This document shows, piece by piece, positions 7,139 through 14,391 of a stretch of 25,328 bases of DNA. Each line of letters opens with the position of its first letter. Position 1 is the first letter of the stretch. The DNA is from DASSJM01 sp049587975. Lineage in GTDB: Bacteria; Actinomycetota; UBA4738; HRBIN12. The notes under the pieces were generated by a model. It was given only the letters and a program-made list of their open reading frames with translations, did not search any database and was not told the DNA's origin. Made by a program: the position numbers and the translations under genes. The stretch covers positions 1 to 25,328 of the forward strand of contig JBAVEY010000343.1 in NCBI GenBank assembly GCA_049587975.1, given 5' to 3'.

Positions 7139-7951
7139 GTGCGGGTCGCGCTCTGCCAGACGAACTGCGGCGAGGATCTCGTCGCCAACGAGGAGCAGGT
7201 CTTCGGGCTGCTCGAAGAGGCCGCCTCGGGCCACGCCGACGTGGCCGCGCTCCCGGAGGTCTGGCCCCGGCAGGGATCGGCCACGCAGATCCGCGAGGCG
7301 GCCGAGCCCGTCCCGGGCCCCCGGACCGACAAGCTCGCCGAGGCCGCCGCCCGCCACCGGATATGGGTGCACGGCGGGAGCGTCCTCGAACGCGACGGCG
7401 AGCGCGTCTTCAACACGAGCGTGCTGTTCGACCGCGAGGGGACGCTGGTCGCCTCGTACCGCAAGATCCACCTGTTCGACGCGAACCCGCCCGGAGCCGT
7501 ACCGAGCCGGGAGTCATCCGTGTTCTCGGCGGGGGACCGCGTCGTCACCGCCGAGACGGAGTTCGGCCGTGTCGGCCTGTCGATCTGCTACGACGTCCGC
7601 TTCCCCGAGTTGTACCGAACGCTCGCCGTCCAAGGCGCGACGATCATGTTCGTGCCCGCGGCGTTCCGGTACGAGACCGGCGTGGATCACTGGGCGACCC
7701 TGCTCCGGGCGCGGGCGATCGAGGACCAGGCCTTCGTGGTCGCCGCCGCCCAGTGGGGGACCTGGGGGCCGCCGGGACGCGAGCGGCGGAACTTCGGGCA
7801 CAGCCTGGTCGCCGACCCATGGGGCCGCCTGGTCGCGGAGGCGCCGGACGGCGTGGGGGCAACCTTCGCCGATCTGGATCTCGGGCAGGTCGAACGCACC
7901 AGGGAGATCCTGCCGGCGCTCAGGCACCGCCGCCTGCAGCCGACGTGCTGA
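7139..7951 (+). CDS. Carbon-nitrogen hydrolase (nitrilase superfamily, Nit-like amidase)
   Basis: This 270-residue cytoplasmic hydrolase of non-peptide C-N bonds has the Glu-Lys-Cys triad in place: E40 in AALPEVWP, K109 in YRKIHLFD and nucleophile C150 in LSICYDVRFPELYR. The following VPAAFRYETGVDHWATLLRA and QAFVVAAAQWG are typical of the Nit1/Nit2 branch, whose characterised members act as deaminated-glutathione amidases or omega-amidases. The substrate here is therefore most likely an omega-amide, by family inference. The start is GTG 7139, which gives an N-terminus aligning with the family (MRVALCQ). There is no SD, consistent with leaderless expression from TAGGAT just upstream. The gene stands alone, between a terminator-like hairpin on each side. 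Confidence 0.9.
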   Translation: MRVALCQTNCGEDLVANEEQVFGLLEEAASGHADVAALPEVWPRQGSATQIREAAEPVPGPRTDKLAEAAARHRIWVHGGSVLERDGERVFNTSVLFDREGTLVASYRKIHLFDANPPGAVPSRESSVFSAGDRVVTAETEFGRVGLSICYDVRFPELYRTLAVQGATIMFVPAAFRYETGVDHWATLLRARAIEDQAFVVAAAQWGTWGPPGRERRNFGHSLVADPWGRLVAEAPDGVGATFADLDLGQVERTREILPALRHRRLQPTC

Positions 7952-7963
7952 CCTGAGGGGTTC

Positions 7964-7981
7964 GACCGGCGGATGCCGGTC
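7964..7981 (+). terminator. Hairpin after amidase gene
   Basis: GACCGGC and GCCGGTC form a perfect 7-bp stem around a GGAT loop, 12 bp after the amidase stop. There is no U-tract, so this is a possible weak terminator separating the amidase from the riboswitch-controlled unit. Confidence 0.5.
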
Positions 7982-8073
7982 AGGTAGTCCATCCGGGCTA
8001 GCGCTTCCGGTCCTTCCCATCCTCCGTGACTAAGTTTCCGCGGCCACGCGGCCGATAACCCCCCCGAAGGGTT

Positions 8074-8170
8074 GGTCCCGACAAGGGCAAACCGCCGGGC
8101 AACGGTGGGACGCAAAGCTCCGGGCCCCACCGCTCACAAGGAGCGCGGGCGGCCGAGCTGCCGAAGGACC
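8074..8170 (+). ncRNA. Cyclic-di-GMP-I (GEMM-I) riboswitch
   Basis: The conserved GEMM-I elements are present in order: GGGCAAACC (8085-8093), GGGACGCAAAGC (8107-8118) and TGCCGAA (8159-8165). The secondary structure also fits. P1 is GGTCC (8074-8078) with GGACC (8166-8170). P2 is CCGCCG (8092-8097) with CGGTGG (8103-8108) around a GGCAA loop. P3 is AGCTC (8116-8120) with GAGCT (8155-8159), extended by GGCC/GGCC and a distal CGCTC/GAGCG stem (8131-8145). This class binds the second messenger cyclic di-GMP, and a variant binds cyclic GMP-AMP. It lies 51 nt upstream of the CAP-domain gene, which it most likely controls. Confidence 0.9.
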
Positions 8171-8190
8171 GGGCCTCCATCCGGAGCCCG
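8170..8190 (+). promoter_or_regulatory. Putative expression-platform hairpin of the riboswitch
   Basis: GGGC-C-TCC (8171-8178) pairs with GGAGCCC (8183-8189) with one bulged C and an ATCC loop, directly abutting the 3' strand of riboswitch P1 at 8170. A strong hairpin in this position can compete with P1. It has no U-tract and ends about 20 nt before the SD (8211-8217), so its mechanism (termination or access to the start) is open. Confidence 0.45.
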
Positions 8191-8221
8191 TGCCTGCCGG
8201 GACCCTGACGGAGGAGGCGGT

Positions 8222-8683
8222 GTGACGCATCCGGTCGGCCGGACCAGGCGCCATCTGGCACTCGCGGTCCTGGTCGCGTCGGCGCTGTTCTCGTCGGGGG
8301 TCGCGACCGCCCCTGCTCACGCGGGCACCGGGCTGCGCGGCCAGATGCTCCAGCTCACCAACGACCACCGAGCGGACCACGACCGCGCGCCCCTCGAGCT
8401 GGACCTCCAGCTGTCCCGCTACGCCAAACGACACTCGCAAGACATGGCCGATGGCGGCGAGATCTTCCACTCGGACGACCTCGCGGCCAAGCTGAAGGGC
8501 AAGGATTGGTCGGCGGGGGGCGAGAACGTGGGTGTCGGGACGTCCCTGACCGATCTGGAAGCCGCCTTCATGGCGTCGACACCGCACCGCCGGAACATCC
8601 TGGACGGGGATTTCGATCACGTGGCGATCGGCGTCGTCGAGTCAGACGGGGATCTCTGGGTGACCGTCATCTTCTACGGCTAG
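8222..8683 (+). CDS. Secreted CAP/SCP-domain protein
   Basis: This 153-residue exported protein starts with a Sec signal peptide: basic THPVGRTRRH, a hydrophobic stretch near 12-30, and a likely cleavage after TAPAHA near residue 33. The mature part is a minimal CAP (SCP/PR-1-like) domain running from QMLQLTNDHRADH to the end. It includes IFHSDDL, GGENVGVG and the HRRNIL motif typical of bacterial members. Bacterial CAP proteins are extracellular or wall-associated, and their biochemical activity is mostly unknown. The start is GTG 8222 with GAGGAGG 4 nt upstream. Placement behind a cyclic-di-GMP riboswitch links its production to the motile/sessile or surface state of the cell; that link is inference. 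A long inverted repeat follows 30 nt after the stop. Confidence 0.9.
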   Translation: MTHPVGRTRRHLALAVLVASALFSSGVATAPAHAGTGLRGQMLQLTNDHRADHDRAPLELDLQLSRYAKRHSQDMADGGEIFHSDDLAAKLKGKDWSAGGENVGVGTSLTDLEAAFMASTPHRRNILDGDFDHVAIGVVESDGDLWVTVIFYG

Positions 8684-8705
8684 CCCCTCCCGACCTAGCT
8701 GTAGA

Positions 8706-9320
8706 TCAGAGGCGCCCCGGCCGCGAAGGCGGCCGGGGCGTCTCGTTCGCTCGGGCCCCCTCCAGATCGGCCCGCCGGTCGACGTCGACGGGGGCGTCCT
8801 CGTCGATCGTCACCCACCGCACCCGGCCGGGTTGGGCCTCGAACAACACCCGTGCCCCCGTGTCCCCGGTCAGCGCCGACGCCTCGTCCCAGACCGAGCG
8901 CGCGAGGATCGCGGGTCCGGGGCCGTCGCGGAACCGGATCCGGACGATCTCCGAGCCGCCATCGCTGTAGGCCTCGATGAGCGATCGGAGGTGTCCGGCC
9001 CCGATGCCCGGCTGATCGGCGAGCAGGACGAGCGCCGACCCGCTGGCGGGGTCGAGCGCGCGCAGGCCGGAGGCGAGCGACGTCGACTGGCCCTCCGCGT
9101 AGCGCTCGTTGACGATGAAGCGTGCACGGTCCGGCAGGACCAACGCGTCGCGGACCCGGATCGCGTCGTGCCCCAAGACGACGACGACCTCGTCGACGCC
9201 GGCCTCGGACGCCGCGTCGACCGCGTGCTGGACGAGCGGCTTGCCTCGGACGAGCTCGAGCTGCTTCGTCCCGCCGAACCGCTTGCCCTGCCCGGCGGCC
9301 AGGACGAGCGCCGAGATCAC
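8706..9320 (-). CDS. Molybdenum cofactor cytidylyltransferase-like NTP transferase (MocA type)
   Basis: This 204-residue MobA/MocA-family nucleotidyltransferase has the N-terminal nucleotide-binding loop LVLAAGQGKRFGGTKQL (5-21), LLADQPG near 97-103 and the MocA-typical GDTGARVLF near 155-163. MocA attaches CMP to molybdopterin. Molybdopterin cytosine dinucleotide is the cofactor form used by CO dehydrogenase-type hydroxylases, so this gene fits the locus precisely. MobA (GMP transfer) is less likely given the KQL and GDTGAR motifs. The start is GTG 9320, overlapping the coxG TGA by 4 nt, so translation is probably coupled. The last codons lie within a 12-bp-stem inverted repeat (8713-8740), and the C-terminal tail (PRPPSRPGRL) is probably non-essential. 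Confidence 0.88.
   Translation of the reverse strand: MISALVLAAGQGKRFGGTKQLELVRGKPLVQHAVDAASEAGVDEVVVVLGHDAIRVRDALVLPDRARFIVNERYAEGQSTSLASGLRALDPASGSALVLLADQPGIGAGHLRSLIEAYSDGGSEIVRIRFRDGPGPAILARSVWDEASALTGDTGARVLFEAQPGRVRWVTIDEDAPVDVDRRADLEGARANETPRPPSRPGRL
8713..8740. terminator. Perfect 12-bp inverted repeat between convergent CAP and mocA genes
   Basis: CGCCCCGGCCGC and GCGGCCGGGGCG form a perfect 12-bp stem around GAAG. It lies 30 nt beyond the CAP-gene stop and inside the last codons of the convergent mocA gene. It is probably a bidirectional terminator: on the plus strand it is followed by TCTCGTT, and on the minus strand by the mocA stop 5 nt later. Confidence 0.6.
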
Positions 9321-9928
9321 GCCTCGCGCTTCCCGAACAACCGCCGGAAGAGCCGCACGATCGCGGCCCAGACCGCCGAGAACCCGAGCCGGATGCCACC
9401 GATCGGTTCCGCGCGGACCGGCGGTTCGGCAGCGGCCGCGGCGGGCGCGGCGATGTCCGCCGACTCGGTGGCCACGACCTCGGCGGCCTCCATGCTCTGA
9501 TGCAGGCAGTCGGCGAACTGCTGCGTGAGCTTGCGGCTGACCTCCGGCAACAGGCCCCGGCTGAGCTGGGCCACCGTGCCGGTGAGGTGGATGTCCGCGC
9601 GCATCTTCACGTTGGTGACGCCCTCGCCCTGCTCGAGCCAACTCGTCACCGAGGCGTTCGCGGCGCCCTTGCCCTTCTGTTCCATCCCCTTGGCGGCGAG
9701 CACGACGCGCTTGGCCTCGTCGTCGCGCTCCTGCATCGTGACGGTGCCCGCGAACGACAAGGAGACGGGCCCGAGCTTCATGTTGACCTTGCCCTTCCAG
9801 CTGTGATCGTCGATCACCTCGGTGAGCTCGGCCCCCGGCATGCACGGGGCGACCCGTTCCACGTCGAGCAGGTAGTCCCAGACATGATCGATCGGCGCGG
9901 GGACGGTGAACTCGTTCTCGATCTCCAC
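9317..9928 (-). CDS. coxG: CoxG-type SRPBCC protein, CO dehydrogenase membrane recruitment
   Basis: This 203-residue protein of the CoxG family (START/SRPBCC fold) opens with IENEFTVPAPIDHVWDYLLD and VAPCMPGAEL (near 29-38), diagnostic for the family. It keeps the long beta-rich body with GKVNMKLGPVSLSFAG. An Ala-rich linker near 158-170 leads to a C-terminal amphipathic/hydrophobic helix (LGFSAVWAAIVRLFRRLF, near 181-198) that could associate with the membrane. CoxG is known to be needed to dock CO dehydrogenase on the cytoplasmic membrane, and relatives have been implicated in quinone delivery. The start is GTG 9928 with AGGAGG upstream. Its stop overlaps the MocA start by 4 nt. It belongs to the minus-strand accessory group of the form I locus. 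Confidence 0.9.
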   Translation of the reverse strand: MEIENEFTVPAPIDHVWDYLLDVERVAPCMPGAELTEVIDDHSWKGKVNMKLGPVSLSFAGTVTMQERDDEAKRVVLAAKGMEQKGKGAANASVTSWLEQGEGVTNVKMRADIHLTGTVAQLSRGLLPEVSRKLTQQFADCLHQSMEAAEVVATESADIAAPAAAAAEPPVRAEPIGGIRLGFSAVWAAIVRLFRRLFGKREA

Positions 9929-10022
9929 GACGACCTCCTGTGCAACGGGAGCCCCTGAGCCTATCGCGCATGGTCCGAGTGGCGCGTCGCTCGGGGCCGC
10001 GCTGCCGAGCCCGCCGCCTCCT

Positions 10023-11003
10023 CTATGTTGCGGCGCGGGGCGTCGGCGGCCGTTTCCCGTGCTCCGTCCGTGGCGGGTTCCGCGTGAAGCGGGCGAGCCG
10101 CGTCGTCACCACGGCGAGCACCAAGATCACGGTTCCCGTCACCGCCAACGCAGCCGGCACGCCCATCGTGTCACCGAAGTAGTGCACGACGGCGCCGGTC
10201 ACGTAGGCGAACAGCCCGAACGTTCCCAGCGCGAGTCCCGGCACCGACCTCCAGCGCACGCTCCCCGCCATCACGCCGGCCGCCGTGGCGATGCCGACGG
10301 CGAACATCGCCCCGAAGCCGGCATCCTGGATCGCCGTCGGCGCGATCAACGCCGTGATGAGCCCGACCGGCATCGCGACCCACGTAGGGGTCAGGCGGCC
10401 GGTCGCGCCGAGGATCAACCACGCGAAGCCCACGACCCACGCCGTGACCCCGCCGACCCAGGCCGGGTAGTCGGGGTCGATCCGAACGCCGATCGCGATC
10501 GAGGTCACGAGCACGCCGGCGAACAACGCGAGCTGCTGCAGCGCCGTGGGGTGCACCGCGTACAGCAGCGCCGCCAGGGACATCGTCGCGGCCGCGACGA
10601 CGAGGAACGTCGTCTCGTCGGACGTCTCGATGAAGCCGACGAAGAGCTCGGTGAGGGCGCCGGCCACCGCGCCCGTGCCGAGCACCCAGACGACGCTCGT
10701 CAGCCGGACGAACGCCGGTTCGGTCGAGCGCCTGGTGATGAGCCCGGCCCCGAGGAAGAACGCCGCCGTTCCGGCCAAGAGCCCGAGCCGGGTCCCGTCG
10801 GCGAGGTCGCCCCACCCCTGACCGACCGCCGCCCCGGCCCCCGCGATGAGCAGGACGGCGCCCACGTAGCCCACGGCCTCGGTCAGCAACGGGATCCGTC
10901 CTGACGGCGATTCGACCTCGGGCGTCGGTTCTCGGTAGCGGCGGAACCAGACGAACACACCGACCAACAGGAGGATCGGGATCAGCAGGCCGAGGCCGGG
11001 CAC
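10023..11003 (-). CDS. Polytopic membrane protein, function unknown
   Basis: I do not recognise a specific family for this 326-residue protein. About ten to eleven hydrophobic segments are visible, starting with GLLIPILLLVGVFVWF at 4-19, then near 41-60, 71-91, 101-123, 131-149, 154-172, 178-200, 204-222, 225-250, 253-275 and 280-300. A basic cytoplasmic-type tail rich in Arg and Pro follows. Composition is dominated by Ala, Val, Leu and Gly, with no obvious transport signature, ligand motif or cysteines. The start is GTG 11003 with GGAGG 7 nt upstream. It sits between xdhC (74 bp away) and coxG (94 bp away) on the same strand, so it may be an extra membrane component of the CO dehydrogenase accessory operon, or an unrelated passenger. 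Confidence 0.8.
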   Translation of the reverse strand: MPGLGLLIPILLLVGVFVWFRRYREPTPEVESPSGRIPLLTEAVGYVGAVLLIAGAGAAVGQGWGDLADGTRLGLLAGTAAFFLGAGLITRRSTEPAFVRLTSVVWVLGTGAVAGALTELFVGFIETSDETTFLVVAAATMSLAALLYAVHPTALQQLALFAGVLVTSIAIGVRIDPDYPAWVGGVTAWVVGFAWLILGATGRLTPTWVAMPVGLITALIAPTAIQDAGFGAMFAVGIATAAGVMAGSVRWRSVPGLALGTFGLFAYVTGAVVHYFGDTMGVPAALAVTGTVILVLAVVTTRLARFTRNPPRTEHGKRPPTPRAAT

Positions 11004-11077
11004 CGCGCCACCTCCACGCTCAGGTTCGGCCGGCGCGGCGCGCGGGCCTAGGGCCGTGGGTCGCGTCGAGGACGGGA

Positions 11078-12217
11078 CTACGTCGCGGAGCGCGTCGGGT
11101 GCCGCTCGTGGATCGGGCCGGGACGATCCCTGAGGAAGCCGGCCCCCCGCCCGCGCTTGACCGCGACGATCTCGGCGACGATGGCGGCGGCGATCTCCTC
11201 GGCGCCCTCCGCGCCCAGGTCCAGGCCGGCGGGTCCCCGGATCCGCGCCCGGTCGGCGTCGGAGATGTCGACGTCCTCCTCGCGGAGCTCGGCGAGCAGG
11301 CGCTCGGTCCGCACGGCGGGCCCGAGCATCGCGATGAACCGCGCGGGCGAGGTGAGCAGCGAGCGGAGGTAGTCCTTGTCGCGCAGGAAGTTGTGGGTCA
11401 TGACCACCACGTGCGTGCGAGCGTCGACCGGCGCGACCTCGGCGACCTTGTCCGGGCGCTCGACCAGCACGAAGTCCGCGGCCTTGGGGAAGCGGTCGCG
11501 GTTCAGGAACTCGGGACGGTCGTCGACGACGACGGGGCTCCACCCGAGGTCGGCGGCGGCCTCGACGACCGGCGCGGCGTCGTGCCCCGCGCCGCAGATC
11601 AGCAGCCGGAGCGGAGGCTCGAGCACCTCCACGAACGCCCGCGCCCGCCCGTCGGTGCCGGCGAGGGTCCGGACCTCGCTCCGTTCCGCCCGCAGGAGCT
11701 CGAGTGCGGCCTCCTGCGCGGCCCGGTCCAGGGTCTCGTCCCCGAGTGACCGGTCGACGACGCCATCCGGCTTCACCAGCAGGCGGTTGCCCTGCTCGAC
11801 CCCGGGGACATCGACGTCGAGCATCGTCACCATCGAGATCGGGCGCTCCTCCTCGAGCGCCATGCGGAGCGCGCCCGCGACCTCGGCGGCCTTGTCCGCC
11901 GGCTCGACGAACAGCTCGAACGCGCCGTTGCAGCCGAGCCCCCAGCCCCAGACCGCGTCGTCGTCGGCGGTGAGGTCGAACGACACGATCCGGGCGACGC
12001 CCTCGCTCATCACGATCTTCGCGACGTCAGCCACGTCGTTCTCCAGGCAGCCGCCCGAGATGTTCCCGACGAGGTCTCCCTCCTCGGGCACGAGCAGGCG
12101 GGCGCCGGGACGCCGGTAGGTCGAACCGCTCACGGCGACGATGGTCGCCAACGCGAGCCTGCTCCCGCGTGCCGAGAGCGACTCGATCGCCGACAGGACG
12201 TCGGTGAGCTCGCTCAT
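11078..12217 (-). CDS. XdhC/CoxF-family molybdenum hydroxylase maturation factor
   Basis: This 379-residue protein has both XdhC domains. The N-terminal domain carries VSGSTYRRPGARLLV near 29-43 and GNISGGCLE near 51-59 with its conserved Cys57. The C-terminal Rossmann-like domain has LLICGAGHDAAPVV near 205-218 and VVMTHNF. XdhC proteins bind molybdenum cofactor, help install the sulfido ligand and deliver the cofactor to xanthine-dehydrogenase-family enzymes; CoxF and CoxI are the cox-locus homologues. ATG 12217 is fixed by the family N-terminus. No SD is visible, but TACCAT lies 7 nt upstream, suggesting a leaderless transcript. This is the second XdhC of the locus; unlike the one at 14714 it has no YHS domain. 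Confidence 0.9.
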   Translation of the reverse strand: MSELTDVLSAIESLSARGSRLALATIVAVSGSTYRRPGARLLVPEEGDLVGNISGGCLENDVADVAKIVMSEGVARIVSFDLTADDDAVWGWGLGCNGAFELFVEPADKAAEVAGALRMALEEERPISMVTMLDVDVPGVEQGNRLLVKPDGVVDRSLGDETLDRAAQEAALELLRAERSEVRTLAGTDGRARAFVEVLEPPLRLLICGAGHDAAPVVEAAADLGWSPVVVDDRPEFLNRDRFPKAADFVLVERPDKVAEVAPVDARTHVVVMTHNFLRDKDYLRSLLTSPARFIAMLGPAVRTERLLAELREEDVDISDADRARIRGPAGLDLGAEGAEEIAAAIVAEIVAVKRGRGAGFLRDRPGPIHERHPTRSAT

Positions 12218-12224
12218 GGCTGGG

Positions 12225-12230
12225 ATGGTA
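12225..12230 (-). promoter_or_regulatory. Candidate -10 element for leaderless xdhC transcript
   Basis: On the minus strand TACCAT (TAnnnT) lies 7 nt before ATG 12217 with no SD. This suggests the xdhC-membrane protein-coxG-mocA group has its own start site, separate from the upstream cassette. No clear -35 is seen. Confidence 0.4.
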
Positions 12231-12278
12231 CGCGCCCGGCCGCGTTCGGGTCCCGGGTCGGGTCGGCCCGCCGGCTCG

Positions 12279-13199
12279 TCACGACCCGTCGGGGTCGGCG
12301 AGACGCTCGACGCCGGTGACCCGGTACGCGGGTGCCGGCTCCTCGGCGCGGCTGCGGCAGGTGAGGTGGGCCGGCGCCGATGCCTCGACGACGACGGAGA
12401 CCGCGAACCGCCCCCGGGGCGTCCGGAAGGTCGCCGTGGACCCGCCCTCGCGCTCCTCGGTGCGTTCGAGTGCCAGGTCGTCGAGCCCGGCGAGGTCCTC
12501 GCGCGCACGCAGGGTGTGCTCGGCCGCCTGAACCGCCATCGGGTAGCAGGAGCGCCCGCGGAGATGCTCCAGCGGGACCCGCCCTGCGGCGTAGGTCCGG
12601 GCGACGTCGGCCCCTTCGTCCGGCCGGACCCGCCCGAGGTACAGGCCATAGGGGAACGCCAGGAGGTTGCCCGCGAAGCGGTCGCCGCCGATGTGGCTGC
12701 CCTCCCAGGTCTCATCGGGGAACGCCGCGCCGAGCGCGCGCGCGAGCGGGCGTCCGCGTTCGGCGCAGCAGGGGTCCCGCCGGCCGTGCGTGCAGACGAG
12801 GAAGACCGGCGAGCCGTGCGGCGTCAACCCCGGCCGGACGCCGCGCCCCAGGCCTACGAGGTCGAGGTTGAGCGCGTCCGCGACGGCACCCAGCCGCGCT
12901 CCCTCGATCCAGGGTGACTCCGGTCCCGACCGGATCGCGAAGCACCGCACCCCCGCTCGCGGGGTCGGTGGCGTGGCCGCGGGCCGTCGGATCAGCAACG
13001 GTCGAACGCCGGCGGCCCGGCATCGCCGTCGCAGCTCCAGACCGATCCGCTCGGGCAATCGGGCGTCACGCAGCGCGTCGCGCCCCCAGGGCCCGGGGTC
13101 CTCGAGCAGGAGCCACGAGCGGACGGTCGATGCGGTTCCCACCATCGGCTCGCCGCGGGCCTCGCTCGTCAGCGAACAGCGCCCGGCTCCGGTCACCAC
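12279..13199 (-). CDS. Sucrase/ferredoxin-like protein (thioredoxin-fold Fe-S protein)
   Basis: This 306-residue member of the sucrase/ferredoxin-like family is related to the thioredoxin-like [2Fe-2S] domain of yeast Apd1. The signature is FLVCTHGRRDPCCAERG near 133-149 (Cys136, Cys144, Cys145) followed by WEGSHIGGDRFAGNLLAFPYG near 165-185. In Apd1 the cluster is held by two Cys and two His in an HxxxH pair. Here the pair reads H169...D173, so the fourth ligand differs or is absent. A redox partner role is plausible. The start is one of two tandem GTGs (13199 or 13196), 4 bp after the cupin-oxygenase stop, so the two are probably co-translated. Together with the Asp-rich small protein it forms the cassette discussed in the findings. 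Confidence 0.87.
   Translation of the reverse strand: MVTGAGRCSLTSEARGEPMVGTASTVRSWLLLEDPGPWGRDALRDARLPERIGLELRRRCRAAGVRPLLIRRPAATPPTPRAGVRCFAIRSGPESPWIEGARLGAVADALNLDLVGLGRGVRPGLTPHGSPVFLVCTHGRRDPCCAERGRPLARALGAAFPDETWEGSHIGGDRFAGNLLAFPYGLYLGRVRPDEGADVARTYAAGRVPLEHLRGRSCYPMAVQAAEHTLRAREDLAGLDDLALERTEEREGGSTATFRTPRGRFAVSVVVEASAPAHLTCRSRAEEPAPAYRVTGVERLADPDGS
12282..12297 (-). terminator. Small hairpin at the 3' end of the sucrase/ferredoxin-like gene
   Basis: CGACCC and GGGTCG pair around a 4-nt loop in the last codons, ending directly at the stop. It could end the Asp-rich/cupin/Fe-S transcript before xdhC. There is no U-tract, so support is weak. Confidence 0.3.
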
Positions 13200-13203
13200 G
13201 CGC

Positions 13204-14391
13204 TCACGGGAGCGGTCGCAGCAGTCCCTCCCGGATCAGGCGACGCGCCAGCACCGCGCGGCTCCGCGGGTCGGGGAGCACGTCCGCGAGATCGCCGAGC
13301 GCGAACGTGGGCTCCTCGACGATCCGGCGCATGACGGGTTCGAGCCAAGGTGGCATCTCGAGCCGCCGGTCGCCGAGCAGCGCGACGAGTCGCTCGTCCC
13401 GCGTGCGGAGCTCGCAGATCGAGCCGGGCCGGCGGGCCAGCCGAGAGCCGTCGTCGACCCGGTCGAGCGTCGTCGCGTCCACGAGCGAACCTCGGATCAG
13501 CGGCGACCGGGTCGACAGGAAGCGTTCGAGCCGTTCGTCCACGATCGAGGCCGCGTCGGTCGCGCCGAGCGCGGTGCCGGCCGCCCGGAGACGATCTCGC
13601 AGCGAGTGGGCCAGCCCGTCGAGGTCCCGGAGCCAGCCCGCCGGGATCGCCTCGTCCAGCGAGGGATCCGCGGCGACCCGGTCGAGGGCGGCCCGGACGA
13701 CCTCGCGCCACGAGACCACGTGGACGCCGACGGTGAGGTGTCCCGAGAGCGTGTGCTGCGTGGAGGCCGCGTGCGGCGTTCCGGTCGGCATGTAGACGCA
13801 GTCTCCGGGGCCGATCTCGGCGCGGATCGGCTCGCGCTCGGGTTCGCCGGGTGCGGTGTGGATCTCCCACGACTTGCGGCCGAACGCCTGCAGGACGAAC
13901 ACCTCGTGAGGGTCGTCGTGCAGGGCGAGCCCCTGGGCGCTAGGCGGGGTGACGTAGGCGTTCACCTGACACGGATGACCGAGCTCGACCTCGAGCTCGC
14001 GACAGAACCGCGTGGCCGGTTCGTGGAAGCGGTGGAGACCCTGGAAGACGATCGTGGCGCCGCGGCCGAACAGCTCGAAGACACGGACGGGATCTGCCAT
14101 CCCGCTCACGGGCTTCGATCCCGTCGTGCCCGAGCGCGTGTACGAGGCCTCGGAGATCCGTTCGCCCGCCTTCACGAGCCGGAACGCGGGGGCCCGCAGC
14201 GAAGTCGTGGACAGGATGCGGTCGACGTCATCCAGGGTCAGCAGGTCCGAGAACCCGGAGAGGTCCTCGCTCGCGTGCACGGTCGGCCGGCGTCCCCACG
14301 ACCCGTGCAGGAACGCGTCGGGATCACCCGTGCACCGGGCGAGCGGCGGCCGGCGTGCGTGGGTGCGTTCGAGCTCGACGACCGAGGTCAC
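13204..14391 (-). CDS. ROX/JmjC-type cupin oxygenase (Fe(II)/2-oxoglutarate-dependent protein hydroxylase family)
   Basis: This 395-residue protein has the architecture of bacterial ribosomal-oxygenase-like (Cupin_4) enzymes, which hydroxylate protein side chains (YcfD acts on an Arg of L16; human relatives act on His). The iron-binding HxD is H158-D160 in LALHDDPHEVFVLQ, and the distal His is most likely H207 in YMPTGTPHAAS. FGRKSWEI near 170-177 is the family beta strand with a Lys/Trp pair. The C-terminus (near 348-395) ends in a winged-helix-like segment, FALGDLADVL then RAVLARRLIREGLLRPL, as in ROX proteins. The GTG start at 14391 overlaps the TGA of the Asp-rich gene by 4 nt, and the Fe-S gene follows 4 bp after its stop. 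The tight link suggests the 87-residue protein, not a ribosomal protein, is its substrate; that is inference. Confidence 0.85.
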   Translation of the reverse strand: MTSVVELERTHARRPPLARCTGDPDAFLHGSWGRRPTVHASEDLSGFSDLLTLDDVDRILSTTSLRAPAFRLVKAGERISEASYTRSGTTGSKPVSGMADPVRVFELFGRGATIVFQGLHRFHEPATRFCRELEVELGHPCQVNAYVTPPSAQGLALHDDPHEVFVLQAFGRKSWEIHTAPGEPEREPIRAEIGPGDCVYMPTGTPHAASTQHTLSGHLTVGVHVVSWREVVRAALDRVAADPSLDEAIPAGWLRDLDGLAHSLRDRLRAAGTALGATDAASIVDERLERFLSTRSPLIRGSLVDATTLDRVDDGSRLARRPGSICELRTRDERLVALLGDRRLEMPPWLEPVMRRIVEEPTFALGDLADVLPDPRSRAVLARRLIREGLLRPLP

